In this document: positions 34,380-45,489 of the stretch, in pieces
How positions within the stretch are numbered: the first letter of the stretch is position 1
Layout of the letters: every line of letters starts with the position of its first letter
Position numbers and translations under genes: made by a program
Notes under the pieces: generated by a model
Told to the model about the DNA's origin: nothing
The model's database searches: none
Seen by the model: only the letters and a program-made list of their open reading frames with translations
Source of the DNA: Rosa chinensis
Taxonomy: Eukaryota > Streptophyta > Magnoliopsida > Rosales > Rosaceae
NCBI RefSeq assembly: GCF_002994745.2
Contig: NC_037090.1
Coordinates: forward strand, 27,696,501-27,760,500
Direction: 5' to 3'
DNA length: 64,000 bases

Positions 34380-35626
34380 GAGCAAGTTCACCCGTAGTCA
34401 AGAAAAGACAAAGTCGAGAAGTCAAGGCGTCGACCAGTCAAGTTACTGTTCACTGCCACTGGACATGGGTTTCCACTCGTTTTTTTCTTGACCGGTCAAG
34501 ACTGTTCATCTTTCACTGTTCATCAAATTTAACTGTTCATTTAGTGTTTTAACTGCTCGTTTTTACTGTTCACTTATTTTTCACGGTTCATTAATTTATT
34601 TTTTTTTTAAAAAATTAAAATTAGAATATATTTGATGTAAATAGATGATAATAATGGAGATTTATAGATAATTATGCAATTTACTATTTTGAATATAAGG
34701 TGTGTGCTTTAATAAGAGGAATTTTCAAATACAACTTTTATTTCATAAAATTTATGCTTACATATATGAAAAACTAGGAATAAGTACAATACAATTAAGT
34801 AATTAACAACATGCATAATCACCTAATTATTCAAATCATAATCCTCATCCTCTAGGAATCCAATTTGCGTTTGAAGGGTCATTATTAGGGTTAGGGTTAG
34901 TGGAATCACCCGTAGAGAAAGGTGAAAATTGTGGTTATGTAGGATATCCCCCGGGGTAAGGTGGTTGCGGATAGTCGTTTCCCCTTTGTTCGGCCATAGT
35001 GGATAATGAAAAATATGGATGATGAGAGCTATATGAAGAGGAGGAAGGTGTAACTATGAACTCTAGTATTTTGGGTGTGAGATGTTACAAAAAAATTGTA
35101 GGTATTTATAGAGAAATTTTTACAATTTTTACATTTTTTTTCTTCCCGTTTCTTTCCGTTGAATCACCCATAAAATCAACTATTCCTTCATTACCGTTGG
35201 ATCACTGTTTCAATTGAAACCAAGGGCCTAGATTAAAGGACTGTTGGAATCAAAATCACTGAACAAGGCAACGGTTCGATGCCAATTGTCCCCTGCCGCC
35301 CACTCACAAAATACGGATGTAGACTTTGGTCGGCCACATGGCGCTTCTGGATTGGTCGGTGTCTTCCACGCTGGGCCACTACCGTGTCTGTCTCTTTGCG
35401 TCACCACCTGACGTCACCCACATTCTCCAGTGGGCCGAGCTGGCAGCTCCATGACCTTGGGCAAGAAAATAGTCACGGCCTTGCCCTTTTTTTGGCATTG
35501 GTCATGCAAAGCCAACTCTTGGCTGGTGAAGCTTGGGCCGATGGAAGATGAAAATTCCTTCAGCTGGGCAACACATCATCATTTCTGAGCTGGAGCCCGG
35601 TCAAGTAGAGACCGCTGCACTTGCTC
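34380..35626. mobile_element. PIF/Harbinger element, internally deleted, TTA TSD
   Basis: The left end is GAGCAAGTTCACCC and the complemented right end is GAGCAAGTGCAGCG. TTA flanks both ends (34377-34379 and 35627-35629), the Harbinger target. On the minus strand an ATG at 34997 opens a proline/asparagine-rich stretch (AEQRGNDYPQPPYPGGYP) that meets a stop after 20 codons. An acidic end-like FLEDEDYDLNN follows in another frame near 34810-34855. The DDE transposase core is absent, consistent with internal deletion of a larger element. Confidence 0.75.
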
Positions 35627-35629
35627 TTA

Positions 35630-36173
35630 GAGGAGATCTTTCTCCGCATCGGCCTCCCTGTCATCTCCACCCTCCTCTCCGCCCTCGCCGACGCCAAGTC
35701 CCAATCCTCCCCTGGCTTCGTCGTCCTCATCAACACCGCCGTCGCAATAGCAGTTCTAGGAAGAAAAGACTCTCTCTCTATCTCTCTCTCTCTCAACACT
35801 AACAAATCACTCTCTCTCTGTTAAGTTTTTGATTCATCCTTATGGATTTTGGTGGTTGCTATATTTTCTTCTGGGATTGGTTGTGATTGAGTTGATGGAA
35901 CGAGATTGGTTGGGAATCTGGGATTCGATTGATGGGTTCAATTTCTGGGGCTGGGTGTTTCACTGATGGCTTTCTTCCCTATAAAATTTCATTAACTAGT
36001 ACCTGGGTTTCTTCCTCTCTTCAAGCATTGCAAGGGATCAACCAAACCCATTAATTTGGTCTCTCTTTTGTTTTCAAAAAATCACATTAGTTCCATATCA
36101 AATTTCATTTGAACCCGCTTGATAAATTGTTATATGCATTGGTGCTGAGTGAAGTAAAAGAAGAACAGAGGGA
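35630..36173 (+). other. Exon-like GC-rich frame next to the Harbinger element, unknown
   Basis: At 35627-35760 a high-GC frame reads LEEIFLRIGLPVISTLLSAL then ADAKSQSSPGFVVLIN, which looks coding but runs into CT repeats (35770-35820). No start, intron partner or family could be assigned. It could be a gene fragment or a short lineage-specific exon. Confidence 0.25.
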
Positions 36174-36174
36174 A

Positions 36175-36233
<59 letters not shown>
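36174..36233. repeat. (GA)n microsatellite
   Basis: About 30 GA units with one GATA interruption near 36188. Confidence 0.95.
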
Positions 36234-36235
<2 letters not shown>

Positions 36236-36239
36236 CATG

Positions 36240-37908
36240 AATGATGCTATCAATTTGGTCTTCCTTGTATATACCCATAGAAAGAGGATCCGGTATCAAC
36301 AATAGACATATACCCATCAATTTGATCTTTTTATTTTATTTTCAGAAAATCAAATTTAATGAAAACCACTTGATTGCAGTTGCTGTATGTGTTGGTGAAG
36401 AAGTAAAAGTCACTAGTTGCTACGCCCGATCGCAGCTACAGGGTTATTGTTTGTTTGTTTCTTCCACCGCTTTTGCTCGGAACATCATTTACCCAAAGTC
36501 ACAAAAAAAGAGTAAGAAAAGAAAGTCTTCCATTTTTTTTCATATATAAACCTTACCACTTATGAAAGAAAAATTACAATGACCATGAAACTGAAAATGA
36601 AAGAGCACAAAACAAAGTGTAAATACAACTGAGAAAAATACTCTGCAAACCCAAGTAAAGATCCAAAATGGAATGAAGCACATGAACCTGGGAAAAATAG
36701 ACAACAGTAAGAAATATTGCACAGAGCACCTGAAAAACAAAAAACTTGTCAATATAAAAAAATTAAGATCAATAATCAACAAACAATAGTAATCAAAATT
36801 TAAGATAACATCTCAGCATTCAAAAGAAGAATGATCTCCGACCATTATTCAATTTCTGAACAAACCTAGACAGATCAACTGTGCCTACACTTGGATCAAA
36901 AGGCTCAAATCCAATTAGGTTGCATGCGATTCAATTTCTCAAATACTACTACAACTATGCTAATCCAAAGGTAGCTTGAAATTGGCACCAAATAATAATC
37001 TGCAGAAAACTCTTGCTTTGGGTGCAGCATTATAAGCCAAAAGTCCAAAATCCAGAGGATCAATCCTGCTTATATCGCTTAGCACTGCCGAAAACATTTT
37101 CTCTTGCCACACTTCAAAACTTACTCTTAATGTATTTCTAGGTGTCTTTAGATTTCTTTATGTTCAGAGGTTAACATAAATTTCTGCCATAACAAACATA
37201 TCAAAGATTGCACACATGCTTTAGATTTGGAAGAAAAGATTAGAATAAATTTTCAGTGTATAAGGCTAGCAATGTACTCGAACAATCTCAAACAATATAT
37301 ATATGGTTTCACTCCTTTTCGTTTTCTGGTTTCCCAATGTGTGTGATTTATATACTCTATGCTGGTCTTTACCAGTTGGTTTTCCCAAGTGTAGTCATCC
37401 TAAGCTTAGACTGCAGATTTATCGCTTTACTCTAAATTAAAAGTAAACACCCTCGAGAAATGAAGGAAAACAATCGAAAGCCAAAATTGAAATTCTGAGC
37501 TTGGTTAGATACAACCTATAAACATGCGTGCCTTCAATACAGCTATTCATTAATAGCATCTATGATATTTGCTTGCTTTCAAGGTCAAAATCTATTGCAA
37601 TTAAGTTGAAAATATATTAGATCCAGAGTTCAACCTACTTAATGCTAAACCCAAAGCTGTTGTTGAGTGGTGGTTGCTATACATAGAGATAGACCTGACA
37701 ACCCTAAACCCTAGAACATGACTACCAATCTCAACCGAATCAAATAGCTGGTAAAAGAACTTGAAATTTTTAACAAAATCAATAGCATAGTTTCAAAGAA
37801 CCATTCAATTTAGGGTTTCTAAGTATTAACCTAATTTCAAATAGCAGCATCAAATTACAGAGCAACAAATTCTTCCTATATTTGTAAGTAAAAGAACAAA
37901 TTCAAGCT
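36240..37908. other. A/T-rich intergenic region
   Basis: No gene, RNA or TIR structure recognised; low-complexity A-rich stretches near 36500-36600. Confidence 0.5.
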
Positions 37909-38439
37909 AAGACTGTCACGCCCCCAAATCCAAGGCCAATATTGTACTGAAATATGGCTCGTGAATTTGTGACGTGAGTCAAAACAAATACAATTTTCTT
38001 CTTGAATAAATCAACAAGAAGTAAAAGAAATTATAAACATGTTTGAATAGTACTTTTATTAGAAAACAAATATCGGTAATATATTTACAAAACCAAAGTT
38101 AAGCAAAATTCGAATAAGTACAGGTATTTACTAGAAATAGTAGTAGAAAAATATTATTTTATCTAGTAGGTTCATCCCGTTTCCCCAAGCATCTACTCAA
38201 TACCTGAAAACAAGAAGGTGTAGCATCATGAGCAACACAAGCCCAGTAAGTACACAACTTACATTCTTATATTAATGTGTCTTATAAGAAATCAAAACTA
38301 AACAACCAAGTAAAATGTACCAAGAACCATTTATATGTTCATACGAATTCTTAAATATGTATATATATACACACAATACACACACACATATATACAAATA
38401 TATTCATTCATATGAATGGTTTGGTAATAAATCACAAAG

Positions 38440-38690
38440 TCACATCTTCTTATCAAACCAACAAATATTGTAGTATTAATATGTGAAATAATCTTAAAGC
38501 AATACATGCTTGATTCTCTTTTTACTAACACCTTCACATATTCAAAATATTGATCACAACCAACAAATATTGCATCATTAATATGTGAAATAACATTAAA
38601 GCAACACATGCTTAATCACAACCAACAAATATTGCAACATTAATATGTGAAATAACATTAAAGCAACACATGCTTGATTTTCTTTTCACA
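38440..38690. repeat. Short repeats in the solo LTR (CAACAAATATTG...ATTAATATGTGAAATAA)
   Basis: Three copies of a block of about 50-60 bases starting near 38458, 38569 and 38622 share CAACAAATATTG, ATTAATATGTGAAATAA and AAAGCAA(C/T)ACATGCTT. The larger spacing between the first two includes TTTTACTAACACCTTCACAT, which also follows the third. Confidence 0.7.
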
Positions 38691-39004
38691 AACACCTTCA
38701 CATAATCAAAATATATCATGGATAGATATTTGATCAATTTCACATAAGTACATTTCTCTTTTTAGTGAATTTTCAGATTAACTGGTAACAAATCACAGAT
38801 CCACGTGTTAGGGTCCATAATACCAAAACACGGGAAAACCAGGTTGACTGGTATCAAATCATAAATCCACGTGCTAGGGCCATAATCCCAAAGCACGGGT
38901 AAGCCGCAGCATACCAAGGCCACCACCAAGGCATGTATACTCAAAGTAAGCACCCTTCCTAAGAGTATAATAGTGCACTATCTGAAGGGACTAGAGCCCA
39001 CAGC

Positions 39005-39062
39005 TTAACAACCACGAAGCATAACCACGAAGCACAACCACGAAGCATAACCACGAAGCACA
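39005..39062. repeat. AACCACGAAGCA(T/C)A minisatellite
   Basis: About four successive 14-15 bp units of AACCACGAAGCA inside the solo LTR. Confidence 0.85.
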
Positions 39063-39290
39063 TTTACCAGTAATTCACTTAAGCACGGGGTTGTTGTAAT
39101 CACCCGGCTTCACAATTATACTTTTTAGACATAATCAAATTCACAACATACAATCTTTATGAATTATAGATCGAAATATATGTATATGCACACACACATA
39201 TAGATACATATACTTAGGAATAATCTCATATGAAAACATGTATAACATAATTGTATATCACAAATAAGTAAATTCACTAGCAAACAACAT

Positions 39291-39519
39291 AATTAAAAAG
39301 AAGCTTATACATAATTGAAATCAAGTAAAATAGATAATAATAAAGCACAAACATTAAATAAGTAACTATAAACAATTTAACAAAATTAAATTATAGTTAG
39401 TATAAACATTAAAAAGAAGCTTATACATAATTGAAATCAAGTAAAATAGGTAATAATAAAGCACAAGCATTAAATAAGTAACTATAAACAATTTAACAAA
39501 ATTATATTATAGTTAGTAT
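39291..39519. repeat. Two-copy 116-bp tandem repeat in the solo LTR
   Basis: Units 39291-39406 and 39407-39519 are almost identical (AAGCTTATACATAATTGAAA and onward), with about five differences. Confidence 0.85.
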
Positions 39520-40551
39520 TTTAGTCCTTATGTCCAAATCCATTGAAGTTCATCAACCATGTTCATGTTTCTCCAATTAGAGTCATCAAACTTCAAGATG
39601 TGTTATGTTGTCCATCACAAGTCCGATTTAGTCAAATGAGTACACCATTTCAAAGGGTTTTTCACAAGGAATCTAATGGAATAAGTCATGTAGTCCAAAT
39701 CAGAGTGATATTGTCCAGAAATGGTGAAGAACCATAACAGTGCAGAAACCGATATTTTTAATACTGTCCTTTGATATCTCAGTCTTTACGTATAGTATAA
39801 AATTACCATTAATTCTCAAAATTTCCAGATCACAAGTAGAGGTCTTAAGCTTCAAATATATATAAAGTTTGTAGAAAATGGTTAAGAAATGAGGGAGATA
39901 TGAATTTTTGAAGTTGTGATGGCTGTATGAGATTTCCAGCAAGTTTAAAAGTTGAAAACTTTGATTAGCCATAACTTCTTCATTTCTTAACCTTTTTTAG
40001 TGATTCAAAAGCCTAAATTGAAGAACTTTTGATGAGGAATTTAATACTATAAATAGTTTTGACAAAACAGATTTTGTTATATACGAAAATACTGGTTTGC
40101 AGTAAAGCAGATCCTTTTCCATCTTATCATTGATTATGTAGTTTGATAAATCTTAAAAACAAAAGAACATAAAAATGTATTCATGTACTTACTTAAGAAA
40201 CTCAGGGGTGAGGTGAAGATTTTGGTCTTGAATTCAAGCTTGGACTTCTTTAAGAAAAACAAAGGGAGCTTCTAAAGAGAAAAAGAATTTGTGTGGGAAT
40301 CTTGAGTTTTCTCTACAACTAAGGGAGTGTTTGATCAATTTTGCATTTGATCTTCAAGCTTGTAAGAAGTATGATCAGATCATATGCTTAAATAGGCTAG
40401 AATTAAGCATAAAATAAGTAAGTGGCAAATTATTATAAGGTGAGTGACTAATTACTATTTAGGTTAAATGATTAAAATGATAAGATAAAATTAAAAAAAA
40501 TAAAAAGAAAGGAAGCATAAATCCACTTGCTAAATATATATATATATATGC

Positions 40552-40582
<31 letters not shown>

Positions 40583-40785
40583 CACATACACATCCATATG
40601 CACATTTACCCAATTAATAAGTAAAGAACTTTAGTAAAAAAAATTACAATAATTAGTACTAAAATGACATGCATCACAAAAATAACATAGATGAGAGTCT
40701 TGAGCTCAATAACAAAGATTTTTCAAATATAGTTAATAATATAGTGTTCTATAGTTGACACTAATTTTCGGGTTATTACAAAGAA

Positions 40786-43185
40786 CACAGAGATTGTCTT
40801 TGATTGGAAGAAATTGCAGCAAAGTTTCAAGCTTTGGATTGAGACGGCGAAGTTTCGTAAGTCTTAGTGGTTCTAAATTCGCAAAGTGTAGAACTATATA
40901 ATGATAAGCAAAACATATTATCTGATGTCTTTGTCGCAACTGAATAAACTGAAAGGAGCAGGAAAAAAATAAAAAAGAATACTTAGTTAATCAAGAATAC
41001 TGTTGTTGAAAATCCATGCTTGCACAGAAAAAAATTATCAAATTGCAGCTCTACTATGAAATGAAAAAAAGCCAAGAATACTGTTGTTGGCCTTGAAAGG
41101 AGCAGTGCAGCCAAGTTTCAAGCAGACAGCTCTTCTATGTTATACCCCATTTGACTTATATTGCCAACCCCTCATTTTTCTTTTGCTTTCTTGAATGAAT
41201 TAGCGAAGTAAATACTTTGTGAATCTTATGTTTATCAGCGATGCACAAAGCCATAGACAGTACATGCACCAACCACAACTCTCTGTTTTGCCTATTTTTC
41301 TATCTAAACCCTGTAATTGTAATTAGTTGCTAAATCTAGCCAAAATTCCAACTTATAATACAGTTGAAGTAGAACAGCACATCACTCCATCTCATTTCAA
41401 CAATTAACAATAACAAACTATCTCATCTCATTAACATTAACAATAACAGTACATCATCTCACCTCAATTCACGTACATTCATTTAGAAATACAATGTTAA
41501 AAACTCATTCTTCAAAACAGAACACCTCGCAATGTTAATATAGGAAAAGAGAGACCCAAGCACAAAACGATCAACTTGACAGATTAAAAACAAAATAAAC
41601 AGGAATTATCTCGATCAGAGCACAGAACCCCTCACTTGGTTGGTTTAGCACAATTCTCTTCAGTGACAAATTCTTGTAGAGAAGCAATAATTGTATGGGC
41701 AGTTAAAAATAAAATATGACAATGAAATTTCAATTTTTTTTATCAATTGATCACTACATATATTTTAAAAAAAAAAATTCATCTTTAATTTTAATAAAAC
41801 AGACCTGTTATACAAAACTGCAGTAGACCATAACGAAGTTTAGAACCTTAGCCTCTTTCGTCCTAAGTTAACAGTCAATCAGCTGAACCTCCACTCTAAC
41901 CACTTGCAGATCAACTGATGACAGTTTCCACACACACAGCTGTCAAACCAAAAACCAATACAACAAACATCAACAAGAACGACGAAGCATTTTAAAGCTT
42001 AACCAAAATAGTATCGATGTTCATAATCAGATTCCGAATTCACATATTTCAAACAAAAAAGGATAAATCATAAAATGAATTGATTTCATACAAATAGATA
42101 GTTCAATTCTAAAACAAATAGAAATTTTGAAGGATGGCTCTTATAATTTTTTTGGTATTAATCTTGGCGGCTGACCTTGATACTCTGGACAAACCCTGGC
42201 TCTTATAATTATATCGCATTGTTCAGATCACCACTCTCAGAATAAAAACACCATCGCATTGTTCAAATCTTACAATAGCTACCTAGCTGCTCAGCTACTG
42301 TATATCACAGTAACAATCAATGACTGGCAACCTCAAAACAAAACAAAAAAGACATATTGTAAACTTATCCTATCCTACCCATTCAGGCCATAAAACCCAG
42401 AAACCAAAATCTTAAAAAGATGAAAACTTTCATATCGAGATTACCTTTTAAATGCTGCAGATGCTATTAGAGTATCAAATCGAAAGAACAGATACAAAAG
42501 AGCCTCTTCGCCCAATGCAGACCGATTAACAACCCTGGATTTGCCCAAATCTCCACTGTAATGATGAGAAGAAGAAATCGTTGAAAACCCTCTACCGCTC
42601 TCGGATGTTTGGGCTGTTTCGTCTCTGAGATGACCAGTGTTGTATCTCTCTCCCGATGGTCTCCATCGCCCTTATCCGTAAAACTTTGGCCAAATTGTAG
42701 TTGAGGCAAAGTAGGAAGGGCAAAACCGTCATTCCATTTCAGGCCTGAGTGAACAGTAACTCATCTTTGGTATATAGTAAATGTTCGAGAAAAAAGATAG
42801 AGAGACCAGCACTTTGGTTCGACAGGGTGGAACCGTGGAAGGAAGATAAGAATAAGATAAACAATGAAAAAGACAAACTAGCTTTGTTGTAGTCTTGTAG
42901 ACCTTGGATATGCAAATTTGACACGTGTTTTAATCTCTGCCAAAGCTTAGGTAGGTTAGGAGAGAAATTGACTTCTTGTTGGGCTAAATGGGCTTGACTG
43001 CATCGCCTTTGGTGGTGGATATGGGTTCGGCCCAGCTAGATTACCAATTAAGTTATTAATTTGAAGATTTCGAGCCCGTTCAAGATGGCATTGTTGTATA
43101 CAGTAAACCAATCGTAAGGGTTTGTTTGAAGTGTAACAAGGGTACCTTTTTCTAAATGTATCTTGCAAAATAAAAAAAATGAATC
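40786..43185. other. Intergenic, no confident gene
   Basis: A/T-rich. A minus-strand frame at 40786-40939 (PLRLTKLRRLNPKLETLLQF) ends where the solo LTR inserted and stays open a short way on the other side of it (from 37913 downward), so the LTR may have hit a transcribed region. A GC-richer block at 42530-42720 looks like a 5' UTR on the minus strand, but no coding exon was found. Confidence 0.35.
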
Positions 43186-43950
43186 TAGCTATTTTTTTTT
43201 TTTTGAGAGAATTTGGGTGTCAATCCATTAATATAAAAGTAGATAACATTACAAAGAGCAACTCACCCAAAAGGAAGGCTATGACAAGATTGAGTCATCC
43301 TTAAGGAACCCTATAGTCGAAACCAAATGAAACAGTATTAGGGCAACATAAAATGTAACATCATCATAAGATTAAGACCAAAGCCAGTAATCTGACACTA
43401 CTAGAGGAAGCATGGGAACAGAACTAAGCACTAACCCTAATTTATTTCTTGAAACCCTAAAAGGCTAACCCTAGAAAACAATGCTAGCTTAAAAACCTAA
43501 AAAAAATAGATTAAAAAAACCCTAAAGTATTGAGCCCAAACCAAGTCAGGCCCAGCCCCTAGCCCAGTAATATGGAAACCCAGCTTGAGGCCCAACACAC
43601 CACCTCATGAACATAAACCCTACCAGCAGCGCCAAGACTCTAACCGCTAGCCATCGCCTCCTGTACATTTTGTCCAACCCAATCTAGAAGCACAAGGAAC
43701 CACCTCCGTCTGCCTAGCCAAGACAGACGAACTCGGAACCCACACGAGCAAAAAATAAAATCAGATTTAGTCAAATCGAGCCCCAAAGCCCAAGGCCCAT
43801 CTTTTGACATTTATATATTTGCATAATCCAATGGGAAACCCACTAGAAAAACCCACAAAGCCCACCTCTATCCATGTCATCCATTTACTTCTTTACATGG
43901 GAAGCTCCCTATAAAGGCCATTTGCCTTAAAAACTTCTTCCATGTGGACT
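43186..43950. other. Possible degraded retroposon beginning with a T-run
   Basis: A T-run at about 43191-43204 is followed by sequence like the 3' UTR of a minus-strand retroposon (ATTACAAAGAGCAACTCACC). No TSD and no protein-coding homology found. Confidence 0.25.
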
Positions 43951-43959
43951 AAAGTCCCA

Positions 43960-44516
43960 CAAGTTCCAACAAAGGATCATTGAAAGGAAGTTAAGGGTTT
44001 TGTGAATGCAAAAGAGGATGGCATTGATGAAGCTGAGGAGCATAGTAGAGGGGAGAGTACTATGCCGGAGTGGTTTAGGTACTTGACCTAAGAAGCTCCT
44101 GACCCTCCTCTGAGGTGGCCTTGGTTTCTGGGTAAAATGCTTCACTGTCTTTGTCTATCTTTTTTTTTGTGTTTTATGAGAAATTGGTGATGATTGGAAA
44201 AGTAAGGAAAATGAAAAATTGAGTCTTTGGGCTTGTGTTGAATTGGGGTCTTGGTAGTGTGGAAATTTCATAGTATTGTTAAAACTTGTAGTTTGGTAGT
44301 ACTAATTTGTTAATCTTCTGTAATTAACGTTATTTGTGGTCTTTGTGAAAATTCAAACTATTGCAATGATTTGATGAGCTGTGGCATGGTGTATTTATGT
44401 TATTGGTCATACTAAATTGATCGTTTCCTTTGCAGATGACCTAGCACAATGTTGCAGCCTTGGTGGTCGTGAAACCTGGAGAGCAAAATCCATTGCAGGA
44501 ATCATAACAGAGAAAG
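43960..44516 (+). pseudogene. Exon-like debris, unknown
   Basis: A frame at about 43990-44140 reads VKGFVNAKEDGIDEAEEHSR...MPEWFRYLT, then an in-frame TAA, then EAPDPPLRWPWFLG. It looks like a real protein exon with one stop. A second exon-like block at 44436-44516 (AG acceptor, GT donor) reads DDLAQCCSLGGRETWRAKSI. They cannot be joined to a known gene. Confidence 0.3.
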
Positions 44517-44724
44517 GTACTTTTTACATTAAGGTTTCCATGTCTGAACCACTGGATAGCACATTTTGCTCATCTTGTTGGAGATTAGGATAAGGGTCCT
44601 CTAATCTGAAGTGGGACTGTTGTCTTTAAGGATAGGGTAATGTGAAACTTGTTGGGTGGAACAAGTAGGTAGCAAGCATGTTTAGAATGTTGATTATGTC
44701 TCTAAAAATATTTTGAGTAGTAGG

Positions 44725-44873
44725 GTAGGATCAAATTTTTTTTTTTTCGAGACTAGGGTATCCGAGTCTCTGACCCGACTAATCCCTAGGTCCCCCGCTT
44801 GACCCCACAACATTTGGGGAACTGGAAACTCTAGAAATTGCTAGGTGGGTACCTTGGGGTAGAGTAGGATCAA
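44725..44873 (-). mobile_element. SINE-like retroposon, about 130 bp, 10-bp TSD
   Basis: GTAGGATCAA is repeated at 44725-44734 and 44864-44873. Between them, on the minus strand, is a unit of about 115 bases ending in a poly-A tail (T-run at 44736-44748 on the plus strand). It contains GTCAGAGACTCGG in a position that could be a diverged pol III B box. Size, tail and TSD fit a SINE or a short retroposed RNA. Confidence 0.55.
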
Positions 44874-45265
44874 CTTGAACAAGCGAAAGACCAACATGAC
44901 ATCACTGTTCTATAATGTGAGTTTGATACAGGGTTTTAGTGACAGTGTACATGTTGTTGATGGTTTATATGCATATGTGCATATCCATATGTAGTTGCTA
45001 AATATATTCATGATTTTGATGGTTAGATTTTTCGGAAGAACTGCAATTTCAGCATATGGGATTTAAGCGATTGTGTTGTATATGGGGTTTTGCATACGCA
45101 TAAAAGTCTATATGTAGCTGACATCAAAGATGGTATACTGAAATTATGTTTCTGCATCCAACAGATATTTTTGCCATGCTTCATGTGAGATGTATGAAAT
45201 TTCTCAAGGTCTGGCCAAATTTGTTTGAATAAATAGGTGTGTCTTCTATCCGCTAAACTATTTTT

Positions 45266-45314
45266 GGTCTGAATTCTTTTTTTTTTTTTTTTGGTTACAG
45301 GTCTGAATTCTTTT
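45266..45314 (-). mobile_element. Ultra-short poly-A insertion with 15-bp TSD
   Basis: GGTCTGAATTCTTTT occurs at 45266-45280 and 45300-45314. The 19 bases between them read, on the minus strand, TGTAACC followed by 12 A. As at 28624, a TSD of retroposon length brackets a 7-nt head plus poly-A. Confidence 0.65.
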
Positions 45315-45354
45315 CGATAAACCGGTTCCTTCATTTATCACTATGCAGAGCACT

Positions 45355-45488
45355 AACTTGAATTCTGTGAGTTGTTCTGCAAAGATATTCTCCGTACCTA
45401 TGCCCATGATGATGTCAGTGTCGAATCTTGGTTTACTGGGCTTGATGTTAAACATTTTAATGACGCCAAGTTTTGCTGCTCCTCTTAG
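45355..45488 (+). pseudogene. GT31 galactosyltransferase C-terminal fragment
   Basis: The frame contains DILRTYAHDDVSVESWFTGL then DVKHFNDAKFCCSS and TAG. Plant beta-1,3/1,6-galactosyltransferases of family GT31 have the block L.TYAHDDVS.GSWF.GLDVEHIDD...CC near the C-terminus, here with several substitutions. A weak continuation (GAICAG) follows an AG acceptor at 45600-45601. No upstream exons were found, and a TAA lies just before the block, so this is a gene fragment. Confidence 0.6.
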
Positions 45489-45489
45489 A

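Larger units (their letters stand above)
37914..40780. mobile_element. Solo LTR, 2.9 kb, near-perfect 5-bp TSD
   Basis: It begins TGTCACGCCCCC and ends CGGGTTATTACA, common termini of plant Gypsy LTRs. The flanks are AAGAC (37909-37913) and AAGAA (40781-40785), one mismatch. There is no internal domain. It carries several internal tandem repeats and (TA)n at 40531-40571. The ends differ from the solo LTR at 15900, so it is a different family. Confidence 0.78.

Noticed and set aside
36105..36320. Leu/Ser repeat frame
   Set aside because: Translation of the (GA)n microsatellite.
38400..39100. CRISPR-like spaced repeats
   Set aside because: A plant LTR with irregular A/T-rich repeats; spacing and sequence do not fit a CRISPR array.
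40531..40571. TA-rich alternating tract as a possible origin or regulatory site
   Set aside because: Simple (TA)n microsatellite inside an LTR.
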